A stretch of 64,000 nucleotides of DNA from Pelecanus crispus (Eukaryota > Chordata > Aves > Pelecaniformes > Pelecanidae). Below, in pieces: positions 22,750-35,700 of the stretch. A program made the translations under genes and the position numbers. Below the pieces are notes generated by a model that saw only the letters and a list, made by a program, of their open reading frames with translations, had not been told where the DNA came from and did not search any database. Numbering within the stretch: the stretch's first letter is position 1; every line of letters begins with the position of its first letter. The DNA is taken from the NCBI RefSeq assembly GCF_030463565.1, contig NC_134648.1, forward strand, positions 45,165,498-45,229,497, in the 5' to 3' direction.

Positions 22750-23740
22750 GTAGGTATGGCTGTGCCTGGCAGCCCGGCCGCCTCTCCCCATCTCCCTCCG
22801 GGCTCCGCTTGCTGCCGGGCTGCGGGGAGGAGATGACCGAGGCCGGCAGCGGCTGGGTCCCGCCCGCGGGCCGCCCCCCGGGCGCCGCTCCCGGCTGGGT
22901 GGGGGCCTGGGAGCGCGGCCAGCCCCGGCGGGGCCCCCCCCGCCCCTCGGGGCGCGGAGGGGGAGCGGGCGGCGGCCCGGCAGGCCGCGGCGGGCTCCAG
23001 GCGCCGCCCCGGCGGGCGGTGTGACGGGCGGTGCCGCCCGGCTGCTCGCCTCCCTGGGCCGCGGCGGGCCCGCTGCCGCCCTCCCCCGGCGCCGCGGCGG
23101 GCGGGAGGATGGAGCAGGGCCTGTCCGCCATCACCCTCTACTGCGCGCCCGCCGCCAGCCCCGCGGCCGCCGCCTGCGCCATGGAGCCCGAGCAGGTGAG
23201 CGGCGCCGGGGCCGGCGGAGCGGCCTCTCCCCGCGGCCCGCCCGGGAGGAGGCCGCTTCCGGGGGAGGGCGAGGCCCCTGGGGCCGGGCGGCGGCGCCGG
23301 GGTCCGGCCGGGGCGTGGGTGGCGGCCGCGGCCTGAGCCCCCCCCCCCCCCCCGCCGCAGGGGGTGTGCGGGAGCGGGGGGAGCCCCCGGTGCGGGCCGG
23401 TTCTCCGCGGCGGGTGGCGGGGTGCGGGGGGGAGGCGGTCGGTCCCTCTGCCTGTCCGTCTGTCCTGCCAGCGCTCTGTAATTACAGTTAGGGCGGCGGG
23501 CTCGGGTGTCGCCTGCTCACCGGCAGATAATGCCTCTTGCAAACGAGCCTGGTAAATATTACAGGGAGAGAGGGTTCCCCTGCCCTCCGCGCCTGTCGGG
23601 TTCGCGAAGGCGCTGGGGGCGGTCGGGGGCGCCGGCTCCTAAGGAGGCGGTGACCCGCCGGGCCCTCCCGCCCTTCCCCCGGGGCCGCTCGCCGCGGCCC
23701 GGGCTTCACGCTCGACGCTTTTGTGCGCTGCGCCTTCGCT
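22750..23740. promoter_or_regulatory. FAM177A1: CpG island at the FAM177A1 5' end
   Basis: A dense GC/CpG block surrounds FAM177A1 exon 1. It contains many GC-box-like ggcggg motifs and no TATA box. The long overlapping open frames here on both strands are expected in stop-poor GC-rich DNA and are not separate genes. Confidence 0.75.
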
Positions 23741-26700
23741 GGGTACGGTGCCTTTCCCAGGCTGCTGCTGCTTCCGAGGGTGTCCTTTCTTACAGGCGCC
23801 CTCTGTTATTTTGTCGCCTTCTCTTTCGGAAAGAGGCATGCTGTTTAGTTGCGCTTGAAACACAAGGGTGGAAAGTCAAGCAGCGTGAAAAAACAAAAAC
23901 CCAAAACCATACCCAAACAACCACCCCCCACCCCCCCAAAAAAAAAAAAAAAAAACCTAGCCAAAAAAAAGTAACACAAATGAAATCAGTAAGGCAGGCA
24001 AGATAGCATGGGTAGAAATATTTCTCACTAACTATTTCTAGTAACTAGCACTGTCAGGTCAGCAGATCTGTGCAAACTGAATTACTCATCTTTCTGAGGA
24101 AGAGTGGACATCGCAGACTTTGGCATTTCGGGTCATAAGCTCTCGTAAGGATACCCGAGCCTTGACAGATTAAAAGATGCCAAAGTGATTAATCTGCTCT
24201 CCCTATTCTTGCCTTTCTTCTTCCTCTCCTCGATGAAACTTTATGTTATTGCATCACCTAATATTAGTTGTGTGAGCTCTCCTAGCTTACCTGCAGGTGT
24301 TCTGGCACACCTCATCCTTAATTGTAGTTTATTTAGCTTGGTATTTTTGATGTGGACTGAAATTCCACTGTGCTGGGTATTGCACCGATGCTGTCAAAAC
24401 GTGCCCCACTTGCTCTCTCTTTCTGGCCAAAGGGTGAGATAAGAGAGTGGGTGTAAAGAGGGTAAACAAGGAGCAGCAGTTTCAGATGCTGACTTCCTGA
24501 TAGGTGAGGTTTGTATGGGTGCCATAAAGCCAACAAAAATTCCAAGAGGACATCTAAAAGAAAAAGGAAGGTGCTTTACGGTGTTGACAGTACCTTCAGA
24601 GTGTTAGCTGGTGTGGCAGAAAGCACAAGGGTGACTGGCCTTCGTATCTAATAGTTGCCAGAATAGAAGCCAGAGAAAATACTTTTATGGCATGAGGTTA
24701 AGACAAATGTTGAGTCTTTCAGGAGCCATTTAATGTGTTGGAGAGGGACGAGGGTGTGGAAAAAAAGGAGGTGGCAAGCTGACCAAAGCTGTGGAGAACA
24801 ATGATCTTTGTAACAACTGTAAAGGAAGATCAAAAGTGTAAAGCCTCAGACAGGAGATACTGTAACATTTGAGCTGTAAAGTGAGTCTAGCCGACCTTTC
24901 TGGAATAGATCTGCATTGCCTTGGAAAAAGAAATAAAATTTACTGATGCTGGACTTTCTGCTTGCAGCTAGGAGAGTTGGCTTTTATTGATGTGCATGTA
25001 AAAATTGAAAGGGCAAATGCTACAGTGATAACTAAAACTCACATCCAGATTTGTTGACTAGGTGATAACCAAAACAACAGCTGATACGTATTTTATTTAA
25101 TAATTTGGGACTCTGAACCAGATTACTAAGGGAACCAGATTCATTGTTCCTTGATGAATCCTTACTGTCTTGAACTACTACATTTGTCTGAAACTTTGTA
25201 CCATACCAGCTACGCAGAGCTGCTTACTGTAGGTAGTGTAAGTAGACTGTAGGGTGGGTGTGCAGGGAATTAAAGCCTGCTTTTTAAACTTTAAATATTA
25301 ACTGCAATTTTTTTCTAAGTTAAAATATGTGAAGCATTTGAGTTAAATGAGCGAAAATCAGATGAAGAGACTGTGCCTTTTGAGGAGCTCTAAGGAGAGG
25401 CTCAAGTTGCTTGCTGTTATTAATCACAGTAATATTTGTGATGCTGTGTCACAAGAAATAGTGCTGTTCAGCACTGTGACTAAACATGAAAAATGGCATC
25501 ATTGTACGATGCCAATAAAGGAGCGTGAAATGTTCATAAAAGGCTGATTCTGTGGTGCTCTTTGCTCCAAAAAATACAGAACTGAGTCGCAGTAAGTGGC
25601 ACCCACTTTTATAGCGGCAGCTATATATATATATATACACACTATATATATATATATATATATATAAACCTGTGCTTAGGTTTCTTCACTGTTGTCAGCG
25701 TTCGTATTTGTAGCTTTGCTGTTCTGCTCCTGCTCTGTTCCCAAGGCTGATATGCAGCAGAGAGAGCGTGCTGGGCCCCAGACAGTCAGTTTTGGCTTTC
25801 TACGTGAAAATGTAATTCTGCATGAAAATGCAATGCCGTTTCAGCTGAATTACCCCATTGAAAACTTGCCACTTCATTCTGCTCTGCTCCTCCAGGAAAA
25901 CACCCAAAATGTGCCACAGTAGCTAAAGAAACGCTAGGGGAAGCTGAAATGACTTGCAGTTTTGAGAAGCGGTGGTACAAGGGCTAGGAGAGACGATGAA
26001 TGTGTGCACTCCCTCTCCACCCTGTAGAGCTCAGCACGTGATCTTTACCTTCCCTCCCTCTTCTCTGTGGGCATGAGAAAAATCTGTTGGCTGGAATGAA
26101 GGAAGCCGTTCTGCTCCCCATGGCCCCCTCCTGCCCCTCTCTACCATGCCCACTGGCTTTCCCAGCTAACCAAGCCTGTTTGCGTTGTAAAGCTAGTTTA
26201 CGTAATCTAGCATAAGAGACAGGAATGGTGATGCTGTGCTTGCAGTGATTATGGGATGTCTTACAACTGTGATATGTATTTTTATAAATAATTTCAAATT
26301 GTCTCTGTGGAGACAATTAAGGTTGCGTAGACGAGAAGTCGAAACTTGGAATGTGCCTGTTTTATGCAGCCTGAATTCTGTGTACACATACACATATCTC
26401 ATTCCTTATGGTACGGTTTTAAGTTACACGAGCTCATGCATTTTTAAAAACCTTTGTGGTACATTAAAAACGTGGTTGGCATTTCCTGACTTCTGTGTCC
26501 TTCTCTGCATGACAAGTTTTTTTCGAAACAGTTTCATGTATTTGATGCAGTAATATCTAAAAGCTCGATCAAGGTGAAGGCTCTGTTTTGATAAATACGA
26601 TACAAAACCTTACTGAAATTCTCTGGCCACAGGAGTTACTAGGCTAAAGAATTATTGGTTGGCCTTTGAACTAGAAGTACATTTTTTAAAGCTTGTGACC

Positions 26701-29700
26701 CAAAGACTGCATTGTAGTATTCAGCAGCTGGAAGAACAAAACCAGACATTGTACTTCTCTTTCTATATGTCCTTAGCCACAAAACTAAGTGTTGTTCTTT
26801 TAGCATGGTCCCTTGTACTAATGGGGATTGCTAATGATAAGCCCACAGAGGCAGATTCCTTGATGCATCTTTTTAAAGCTTGAGCCTGGCTGCTTAGTTA
26901 TTCTTCGTTCAGTTCTCTTCTGTGCTAGAGGTGTCTGTCTAAGCTTGCAAAGAGGTGGCTACAGCCTATGAACTACTTGATTGATTTCACTAGATATTCA
27001 TTCTGAAACCAATGATACTTTTAAATATTAACGCTTATGTGCTCATCAGATTATTTAAAGAAAAGTGTCCTGCTAAGAAACTCCTACAAAACACAGTGCT
27101 CTTTCGGAATAGAAGTTTTTAATACCACCTGTCCATGCTGAAGTGAAGACACTTACCTTTTTGTTATTTTTAGTGAAGAGATCAGTTTTTACGTATCTGC
27201 AAACAATAATGCTTCAGTCTTATTATTACCAACAGCCAAGCTCTTGCAAATGTCCACTGTATATGCTAATCGATCTAAAATACTTTAAATAGCACATGAG
27301 GTTTTTTAAGGGGGGACTTTTCCAGTTCCAGAAGTGTGTACTTAAGATAATGATTTTTTTTCTTCTTTATAGCAACTTGCAAATGGAGATAGAGGCTTTG
27401 AGAATGTGGAGCTGGGTGTCATAGGAAAGAAGAAGAAAATTCCAAGGAGGGTTATTCATTTTGCAAGTGGAGAAACAATGGAAGAGTATAGCACAGATGA
27501 AGAGGAAGATGAACAAGAGAAAAAAGACCTGTTGCCACCTGTAGATCCTGTAGGTATTTTACTTGATAAATTGCTACTTCTGGTTTACTGGGTAACTACC
27601 CACATTTTATACTTTAATTTTTGTGCCACAAATCTGATTTGGTATACAGTATTAAAGATTCCCTTAATTTGATTGGCTCTAGGGACTGAGAAATCTGTGA
27701 GAAGTGTTCCTGAGAAGTTTTGTCCTGGAGTTCTCCTCCACTAAAGTAGCCCTATTGTTGTCTCACAAAGGCAGTTCGTTACCGGTGTGCAACAATCCAA
27801 TCCACCCACTGAGTCGAGATAACGATTTTATTTCATTTCTGCGCAGAGATGGGAGCTAGGTGGTAATTCCACAAAACTAGCACACTGAACGAAACTTTAT
27901 GCACCTCATTTACACACAAAACTTACAGAGTTAGTAATCATTCTTTTTCCAATGATTGGTTAGTAATTACCATCCTATCTGCTATTGGTCAACTATATTC
28001 TAATTAGCCTCACTTGCTACGTAAATTTGCACACATATTCCTTACAGTTGGGGCGAGGGGGTTCCAAATCTTTTTGGTCCTGAATTGAGTTGGTGGTTGC
28101 GATCTCCCCCTGCCAGAATTACCTTTCCCCCAGTTACTGTTTTTCGGCAATCGTCCAGTTTTTCCGGCACCTGCTGGGGTAGGATGTTCCCTTTTATCAG
28201 GTTCTCAGTACTTCTTCAGGGCCTGCCTAGTTGCTCCGGGATGTCTTTGGTTAAAGGATACTGAATGTTTGTTCTTCTGATTAGGGATGATTAAGTGTCC
28301 TTTACTTGCCAGCTTACAAAAACATCTTGGCCAGCTAAGTTTCAGAGTTAGCCTTCAACACTATTAATTAGAAATGGGTTTAATTTCTTCACTGTTCTAG
28401 TCTGTCCTCTCCAGCATTTCCCCCTCTAATAATACTTGCTTGATGTCTCCTTGATTTGTACTGTTGTTTAAAAAAATGTGCAGGGAAGGCATTTGTTTCC
28501 TTATGTTTGGTGACAGTGGAGAGTTGAACATGTAATTTAATGTTACCCTACCAGCAATTTGATATAATTAAAAGAGTAAAATGGGGAAGAAACAGATGAC
28601 TTGCTGAAATAAAGGAAAACTGGTGTAATCCATGATATATCAAAACCAGGTTTTAAAGGGCCTGCCTAGTCTGTGTATGTAATGTTCATCTGTCTTGTAA
28701 GCCCTTAACATGTTGCTCGACCCGTGAATGGAGTTGCGAAATAGAAACATTTATTGGTCCAAATTCAAGTGGAATTTCGACAATTAAAGCTGTCTCCACT
28801 AGTGTGTGTTGTAGCTGCTAAAATACGTTTTCCTTTTTGTCAATGATTCTGGATTTATACTTAGAGGTAAAAGGAAATGTATAATCTGTTTTATTCTCTT
28901 GGCGTGTCTGACGATCTATTTTGTAGCAGTAGTGTATTTGCGAAGCTCGCAGCCGTGTGTGCCAGCACTGGCGGCAGCAGCTCCCCGCCCTCTGGCAGTC
29001 AGTCCCAGAGAAGATCTGCATCCATCTCTTCATCTCTCCACAGCCCCAGTCTCGTGTTTCTTTTATGACACCCCCACGAACCGGTGTCCGAACCACCTCT
29101 TTTCTCTACCCTCCTACAACAATTCTTACCCCGGTACATTGGGTCTGCAGTCCTATTCCCTGCCTGCCGGCAGGGCTCCCTTCCTGGCCTTCTCTGGGCT
29201 TGGGTGCCTGTACTGGGCAGAGGTCGAGACTCCAAAATTGGCTGGGTCCCTCCTGGTGCGCTGGCGTGCAGTCAGGCAGCCGGGAGTCATTGCTTTGCGC
29301 AGCAGCTGGTCCTGCCTGCTTGCACAGAAACCAGTGCCCTGTGTTCTACTTGACATTGCTGTTGAAATGACTTCTGCACCGTCGTTGGGGAATCTGCAAT
29401 TAAGAAATGTGGTTGAAGCTCTGTATTTACTGTACAGTAGTAGGCCTTGTACTTACTTATATTCATATCCATCCTGGGAGAGCTTGGCTTTGTTGAAGGG
29501 ACTGCAGTGAAGAGTTCGACTTTCTGCTCATTCTCTTCTGAAGAAGTGGTAAACCGTAAGGGGTTTGCTTTGGGAAGGACTGGCAATCAGTTCTTTTATT
29601 CCCCTCTGTAAAATGAATTTATCTTGAAGGAAAGGAAAAAAAAAAAAAAAAGTAGTTTGAAGACTGAGCTGCTGTGAGACTGTGGGAATTCAGCTGGAAC

Positions 29701-32700
29701 TGGGGTTCCTAGCAATTCACAGGTGAAGCTGCTGAATTTCATCTTGGACGGATTGATGGTACCACTCTCTCTTTCTTGCTAGGCAGTTCTTGTATACAAC
29801 AAAAAGTAACATTAGCCTGAGAGCAGGTAGGATATCACCAGTGTAAAATACACGTGAAGTTTATAGATTGAAAATAAATGTATTATACTCACAATGAGTA
29901 GATACTAAGCTGCCTTGCTGGGTGTTGGGGTTTTCTTCCTCTGTAAGGATCTACTCAAAGAAGTGCAAGAACTGCAAAACTTACTGAATATTATGGTAAT
30001 AATTCACGTATATTCAGAGTCAGATCTGTTCCCCACTATGCAGGTTGTATCAGATATCCACGGATGCATATGAAGAGATTTTTTTTTTTCCCCAACTATA
30101 ATTAGCAGGGGACCAGATCTATATAGAGAGAATATAATTTTTTGTGTCATTTCCTCTCAGTAGAAGTGTTCCACTGCGGTGCAGTGATGGAAGGCTCGAG
30201 AGCCTTGATGTACATATTATGAGGCCAGAGATGTGCACGCTGCTGTACAAATGGACACTTAACTAAAGAGCCCTCAAATATGTACCACAGCCGGGAATGC
30301 TGTGTGATCATTCCCCTGCTTTCCTAACATGGATTTTTTTTCTGAATACCAAAAAGTATATTGTATGGCACAGTTACGATTGCTTTATTCTCCTTTTATA
30401 GTTTATGAATTCCTTAATTTTTATTACACTTTTTAATAAAAGGACCCCCCCCCCCCCCCCCCCCCCAACCAGAACAGTTTATTGTGGAGCACAGTATGCC
30501 TTATTATGTATTGCTTTTCACCTTGACAGAATAAACTTGATTAGACCAAGGGCTGCCATTAAGTGAAGTTTACCTTATCTGCTGCATGCTTCATGTATCC
30601 CAGCTGAGCCAGTCAATTGAAGAAGTGTTAGTCCAAGCTGAGCTTTGATGTTTTAGCCAACAGCTAGCTGCCTTAAAAATGTTTTTATTGTAGGATTTCT
30701 ATAAAAGCAATTAACTAGTCAGTTTGCTGAGACCAGCATGTCTAAAACTTGTTATCTCAGTTGGGATACAAAAAAGTACGTTGCAAGTAATAGCTGTTTC
30801 TGGTCCAATTTATTTTTAGAAAAAGCACATTTAATAGTTTGAATAGAAACTTAGCATCATGAAATTTCAAAGCTCAGCTGGTATTGGCATCCTGGCAGCT
30901 TCTGAATGAGTTTAAGGGAAACAAATACTTTGCCGTGTTGTAAAGAAACATCTTCAGTAAGAACCTTGGTTTAATTGTGTTTCAGAGCTAAGCAGACAAT
31001 GACAATGTCTCTCTTACTAGGCAAAGTAACATGTATATATCCTGGTAATATGATAAGCAGAGGACTCAGTGTGATGGACTGCTGCCACTCATAACAAAAC
31101 AAATTCTCAAAAAGAACTGGGTCTTGAATTTTGCTTTGAAGCAACGATTCTGATACTTGTATAGGTCAGCACTCAGTTCATTAACGTTCTTGGACTGGAG
31201 TGTCCATTCTGTTGTGTTTTGGTTTGGTTTTTTTTTAAGAATGAGTTGAATCCAGAACACAGGTGTCCTTAATAAATTTTTCCCTGGATTTTTTACATAA
31301 TAGCATTCAGTATTATCAGAGTGTTCTCAAATTAAAATGTAAATGCTTTAATAACATAAATGCTTTAATTTTAACAGAGTCTTCTATTCTGTCCTGAAAT
31401 TTAGATGCTTACACTTTATATGTAAATCTCTTTTTGCTTCTGCCCACCAAAACTTTATTTTGTAGTAATTAAATGTCTCTAACCTGTTCCAGAAGATAAT
31501 CTTCCTGTTTATCCCTGGAGGGCCACTTGCTATAAACTTGTTGCATTCACCTATTACATGAGTAGGCAGAAGGTGGAGTCTTTGCAGAGTACCTGTAAAT
31601 GATATAACTGTTGGTGATAACCTTAGAATTCATCCCAAGAACACCTCTGCAATAAAGCTCCAGAAGAGATTTAGTTTTATTAACCTTCAGTGCTTAGAAA
31701 GATTGAAACACATTTTTGCAGGAAGATTATCTTGATATCCTGTAGTTAAAAGGAGCTTAACTTCAAATAGCAAAAAGTCCTCTCTTGAGGACCATCGAAC
31801 TCTAATTTTCTTTTAGGAATTTGGGGATGAGGGAGAAAGATAGTCACTGACCAAGTAATAGCTACTCCTAATATGGTAGAAGCTTTTTGATGGAGGATGG
31901 TGTGTGTGTGTTTCTGATCTTGTTTCCACTGACTTGTGTTAGATGCTACAGTCTTACATGGCGCACACACTGAAGGACCTATTATAGCAATGACCAATCA
32001 ATAATTACACTAATTTAAAATGCATCTTGGCACAGTAAACAGTGGAGAAGTATCTGTTTGGTGGTGTACGTTAACTCTTAAATACAGGATTTGCTTTTTC
32101 TTAAGTCAGGAAATGATTCTTTTCCTCATTTTGCCATTTTCTCTGGCAAAAAGAAATACTACCTTCTTTGGAAAGTTCAAGTGTTATTAGGAACTGAAAT
32201 CTGGCAAAAATAAATATAGATGTGGATCAGTTAGAAACATGGTGCACTCCGAAGTTCAAGGGAGTGCATGTGTGCTCCCTTCAGCAGCCCCATACTAGGG
32301 AGCAAAATTATGTTCTGTTGTTGAACCAGAGCCCTCGTGGTTTTATCAATGGTCAAATCTATTATGTTCATTCCTACTTAAAATGCAGCACTTGGATTAA
32401 AATTGCACATTAAGAATTTCTGTGATTTAAAACACAGTTGTCATAACCATTGTGTTTTCCATTTGAAACAACAAAATAAAGTCAGGATAGCTGAATAGTA
32501 TAATTAAGCATTGTAGAAACGTGTACTAAAGAGACTGATGGCAGGAGAAATACTGTCCCCTTATAATAAACCAGTGTCCTATGTTTCATACTGCTGCCCC
32601 TTGTTTCCAGTCAAGAAATACAGTATTGCTGTGTTCTTGCGCTAATTAAAGACTGAACATTAAGCCTTCTCTGGCCAAAGGAGGTTGACATAAAGTATCT

Positions 32701-35700
32701 GGGTGTGTGGTTCTTGCTGAGCGTTAGTAGGACCTGACTTGGGTACTATTTTCTAGTATCGCTCAATGCATTAAAGCTGCTTCACGGAGTAGGATTAGTT
32801 TGTACTGAGCCGTGGCCCAACAGCCCTGTTCATATCACCCGAATGGTTCCGGTTTTCTCCAGTGCCTCTTCTCACCTCATGTTTGCCATTCCTGCTTCAA
32901 TCTCCGAGATGCTTTGGGAAACCACCCAAACCTACCCTGAGGAGGTAAGGGGCGGGGGGAAAGGAGGATTATTCCTTGGGTGTGTTCCCTTGTTCCTGGT
33001 TGTTCCCGGTGGTTTACTCTCCAGACCATCTCCTTTCTCCTGTTGAATTCGTGTGAAGTAGCTTTTATATTGCTTTTTGAGACACTTGAAAGAATGCTGC
33101 GTTTTTTAAATTGAGGGGACTGGCAAAGCCTGGCTTGGTGGGGGTGAAGAAGTGTCCAGTTGGGCTTTGTCGGAAAGCAGAGGTTTCCATGAAGCTGAAC
33201 TTGTAAGCGCTCCTAACATACCAAACTGGGTTTTCATCATGGTGGGGAAACAGTAGAAATAGCCAGAACATCTGTGCCTGCCGAGCCTCAGGTGTTCCCT
33301 ACGTTTGTGTTACCGCAAACATGTTAGACTATTCTGAGTTACTTCTGTCACACTGACATTCAGCTTGTCTTTTCACTCTTAAACATTAAGGGGGCTCTTG
33401 TAGCTTCTTGCTTACAGCCACACAGCAAGCCCTTGTTTGTCCTGCGCGCTGTGCGAACGCTTTTTAACCTTGTCACCTCGTTATGAAGGATTGTACAGAG
33501 CCTCGTCAACACCATTACTTGCACCTGTGGCAACAAGCTTTTCCAGCACTTTTCTTGACTTCAACTGAACAAACTCCAAAATGATTGTCGTTAGCCTGTC
33601 TGCCAACTGAGCACGTAATCAACAAGCTGGAGCTGCTTTTGTGCAAGCAGGAAGGCAGCTGGTTTTGCTTACGCTTTTACCTTGGCAGGACATTTTCCAT
33701 ACCCGCTGCCAAAAATATATAGCATCTGGCTTTTTTCAGCCTGCCCGACTTGAGTTTCTGGCTTGACGGGCGATCGCTTGCTGCACTGATTTGTAGAGGC
33801 TATGCTTGGAAAGCGCGGAAGTCTAGTGGCTTGTGTACGTGCATGCTGAGGCTATACCAACTAGTCTCTGTAGCTGTATTATTTACAATAATATTGGCTG
33901 TCCTGTACAGATACCTATTAAATATGATCACAGAAAATGGTTACTATCAAACAGTTTTTAGCAACAAGTTACAAGTACATATGTAACTGAGTGGAGCTAA
34001 TAGGTTTCATTTAATAAAAGCTGACACCTTTAATTGCTACTTTCCACAAGGAAAGTACCTCTACAGAGATCTTTAGGGCAGGGGAGGAAATACATAACAA
34101 AGAACTTGCCTGAATACAATAGACTGTTAACTATAAATATGTTTTAGTTCACTATGAAATTTGAGTTTGCCTTTTCACAAAAGTGAAAGCCTACAGCTTT
34201 TTCCCCGATAGATTGGAATCTGCTTTTCCCCTTCTCCTTTTTATTACATAGCTTGTTGTCTGTTTTGGGTTTTTTGTTTTTTTTTTTTAAAGAGATACAG
34301 CCTCTTTCCTTAGGCAAGAAGATAGCCTATGTATGCCCATTAATTTCTAAATTTTCTTTAAGTTGCTATGTGTAAGCATCTCAGTTTGTCTGGAGGCTGT
34401 AGTACTTCCTCTGTGGCGGTGAATACACCGTAGTCATGCAAAGGCAACTCCCCCTCCTCCTCTTCCCGGCCAGTCCTCCCTAAACAGTCTGTTATCCCTC
34501 CAGTGCAGCACCCCAGTCATGCAAGCTGTCCACTGCATCTCTGGGATCCCAACAAGATCCCAGCCCTGCAGCTGCACGCAGATCTCTTAATTCCTCGTGT
34601 TTACTTCCCATGCTGCCTGCCTTAGCGTGCAGGCTCCTCAGAGAGACTTTCTCCCTTACATGCAAATGCTTGAGGTGACCCCACTTGAGCCCTGTTTTGT
34701 TCATTTTGTGATCCTCGTTGTTCACATCACCTGAGGCCCTTTATTTGTCAGCCCTGTCTATCATAGAATCATAGAATCGTTTAGGTTGGAAAAGACCTTT
34801 AAGATCATCCAGTCCAACCATTAACCTACACTACCAAGTCTACTCTAAGCCAATCAAGGGTAGACTAGACTAAACCATGTCCCCAAGTGCCACATCTACC
34901 CGTTTTTTGAACACAAAAACACATCGCTCCCTTAGAGGGCTGTGGTAACTCTCCCTCCCTCATGGTTCCTGGTTTTGTCCTTCAGGTGCAATTCCAAATG
35001 ATAATTCGTATCTGGTTGTAAATACTTGGAAGCAGCCTCTTGCTCAGGGACCACTTTGAGGGTTTAGTTTGGTTTTAAACAGTCTTTTGCAGTTCTCCTG
35101 TTATTGTAATGAGGGACTACTTGGTTAACCCACTTCTATTCTTGGCCTGATGGAATTCAGAACGTTATGGAAAGGTCTTTCTAGTTACAGGAGTTACCTT
35201 GGGATTGAGTTGGATGCTTGTCATTTCCCAAGTCTGGGTGTGGGAAAAAAAAACCAGTGAAACAAATTTCTCAGATGTAAACCGTGGTTATATTTATATC
35301 TTGCAGTCATACCTTGCTTCATGTATGTCTGGTCTAGACCTATGTTAAAGCAAAAATGTTGTGGTAGCTGGCACACAGGAGATGTTGCAGATCTTTCTTC
35401 TCAACCTGTTTGAGCTTTTGCATGTATTATTATTGCCACGGACATACAGCTATGTGTATTCATGCTACTCTTGTTCTTACAGACAACGCTCACATGGGGA
35501 CCCTACTTGTGGTTTCACATGCTGCGAGTTGCTACATCAACCTTATCAGGTATTGCTTTGTTTAATTCTTGGGTAAACCAGTAATGGAATATTGAAAGTC
35601 GCTTTCACGGACTGTAAATCATCTTTGTGAGCTACTGGCCATTTTTTCAAAAGTATGAATGAACCTGCATTTTAATCTGTGGAGATGTACTCTCTTGCCT

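Larger units (their letters stand above)
27550..35482 (+). other. FAM177A1: FAM177A1 intron 2
   Basis: This is the largest intron of the gene, about 7.9 kb. It holds the retroviral LTR at 27756-28360, an LTR-like stretch from 28711, a GC-rich patch at about 28940-29330, a run of 22 C at 30445-30466, and an inverted CR1 end near 34760. The remaining sequence is AT-rich and unassigned. Confidence 0.6.

Noticed and set aside
22530-23555. Several 100-166 codon frames around FAM177A1 exon 1
   Set aside because: GC-rich shadow frames. Only 23109-23195 joins in phase to the known FAM177A1 exons.
27756-29121. The two LTR-like blocks as 5' and 3' LTRs of one provirus
   Set aside because: Their ends, R/U5-like sequences and lengths differ, and only about 350 bases without retroviral gene sequence separate them.
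28899-29510. 203-codon open frame as a separate gene in FAM177A1 intron 2
   Set aside because: Several overlapping frames are open on both strands in a GC-rich patch next to LTR-like sequence, and none resembles a host protein. Kept only as a finding.
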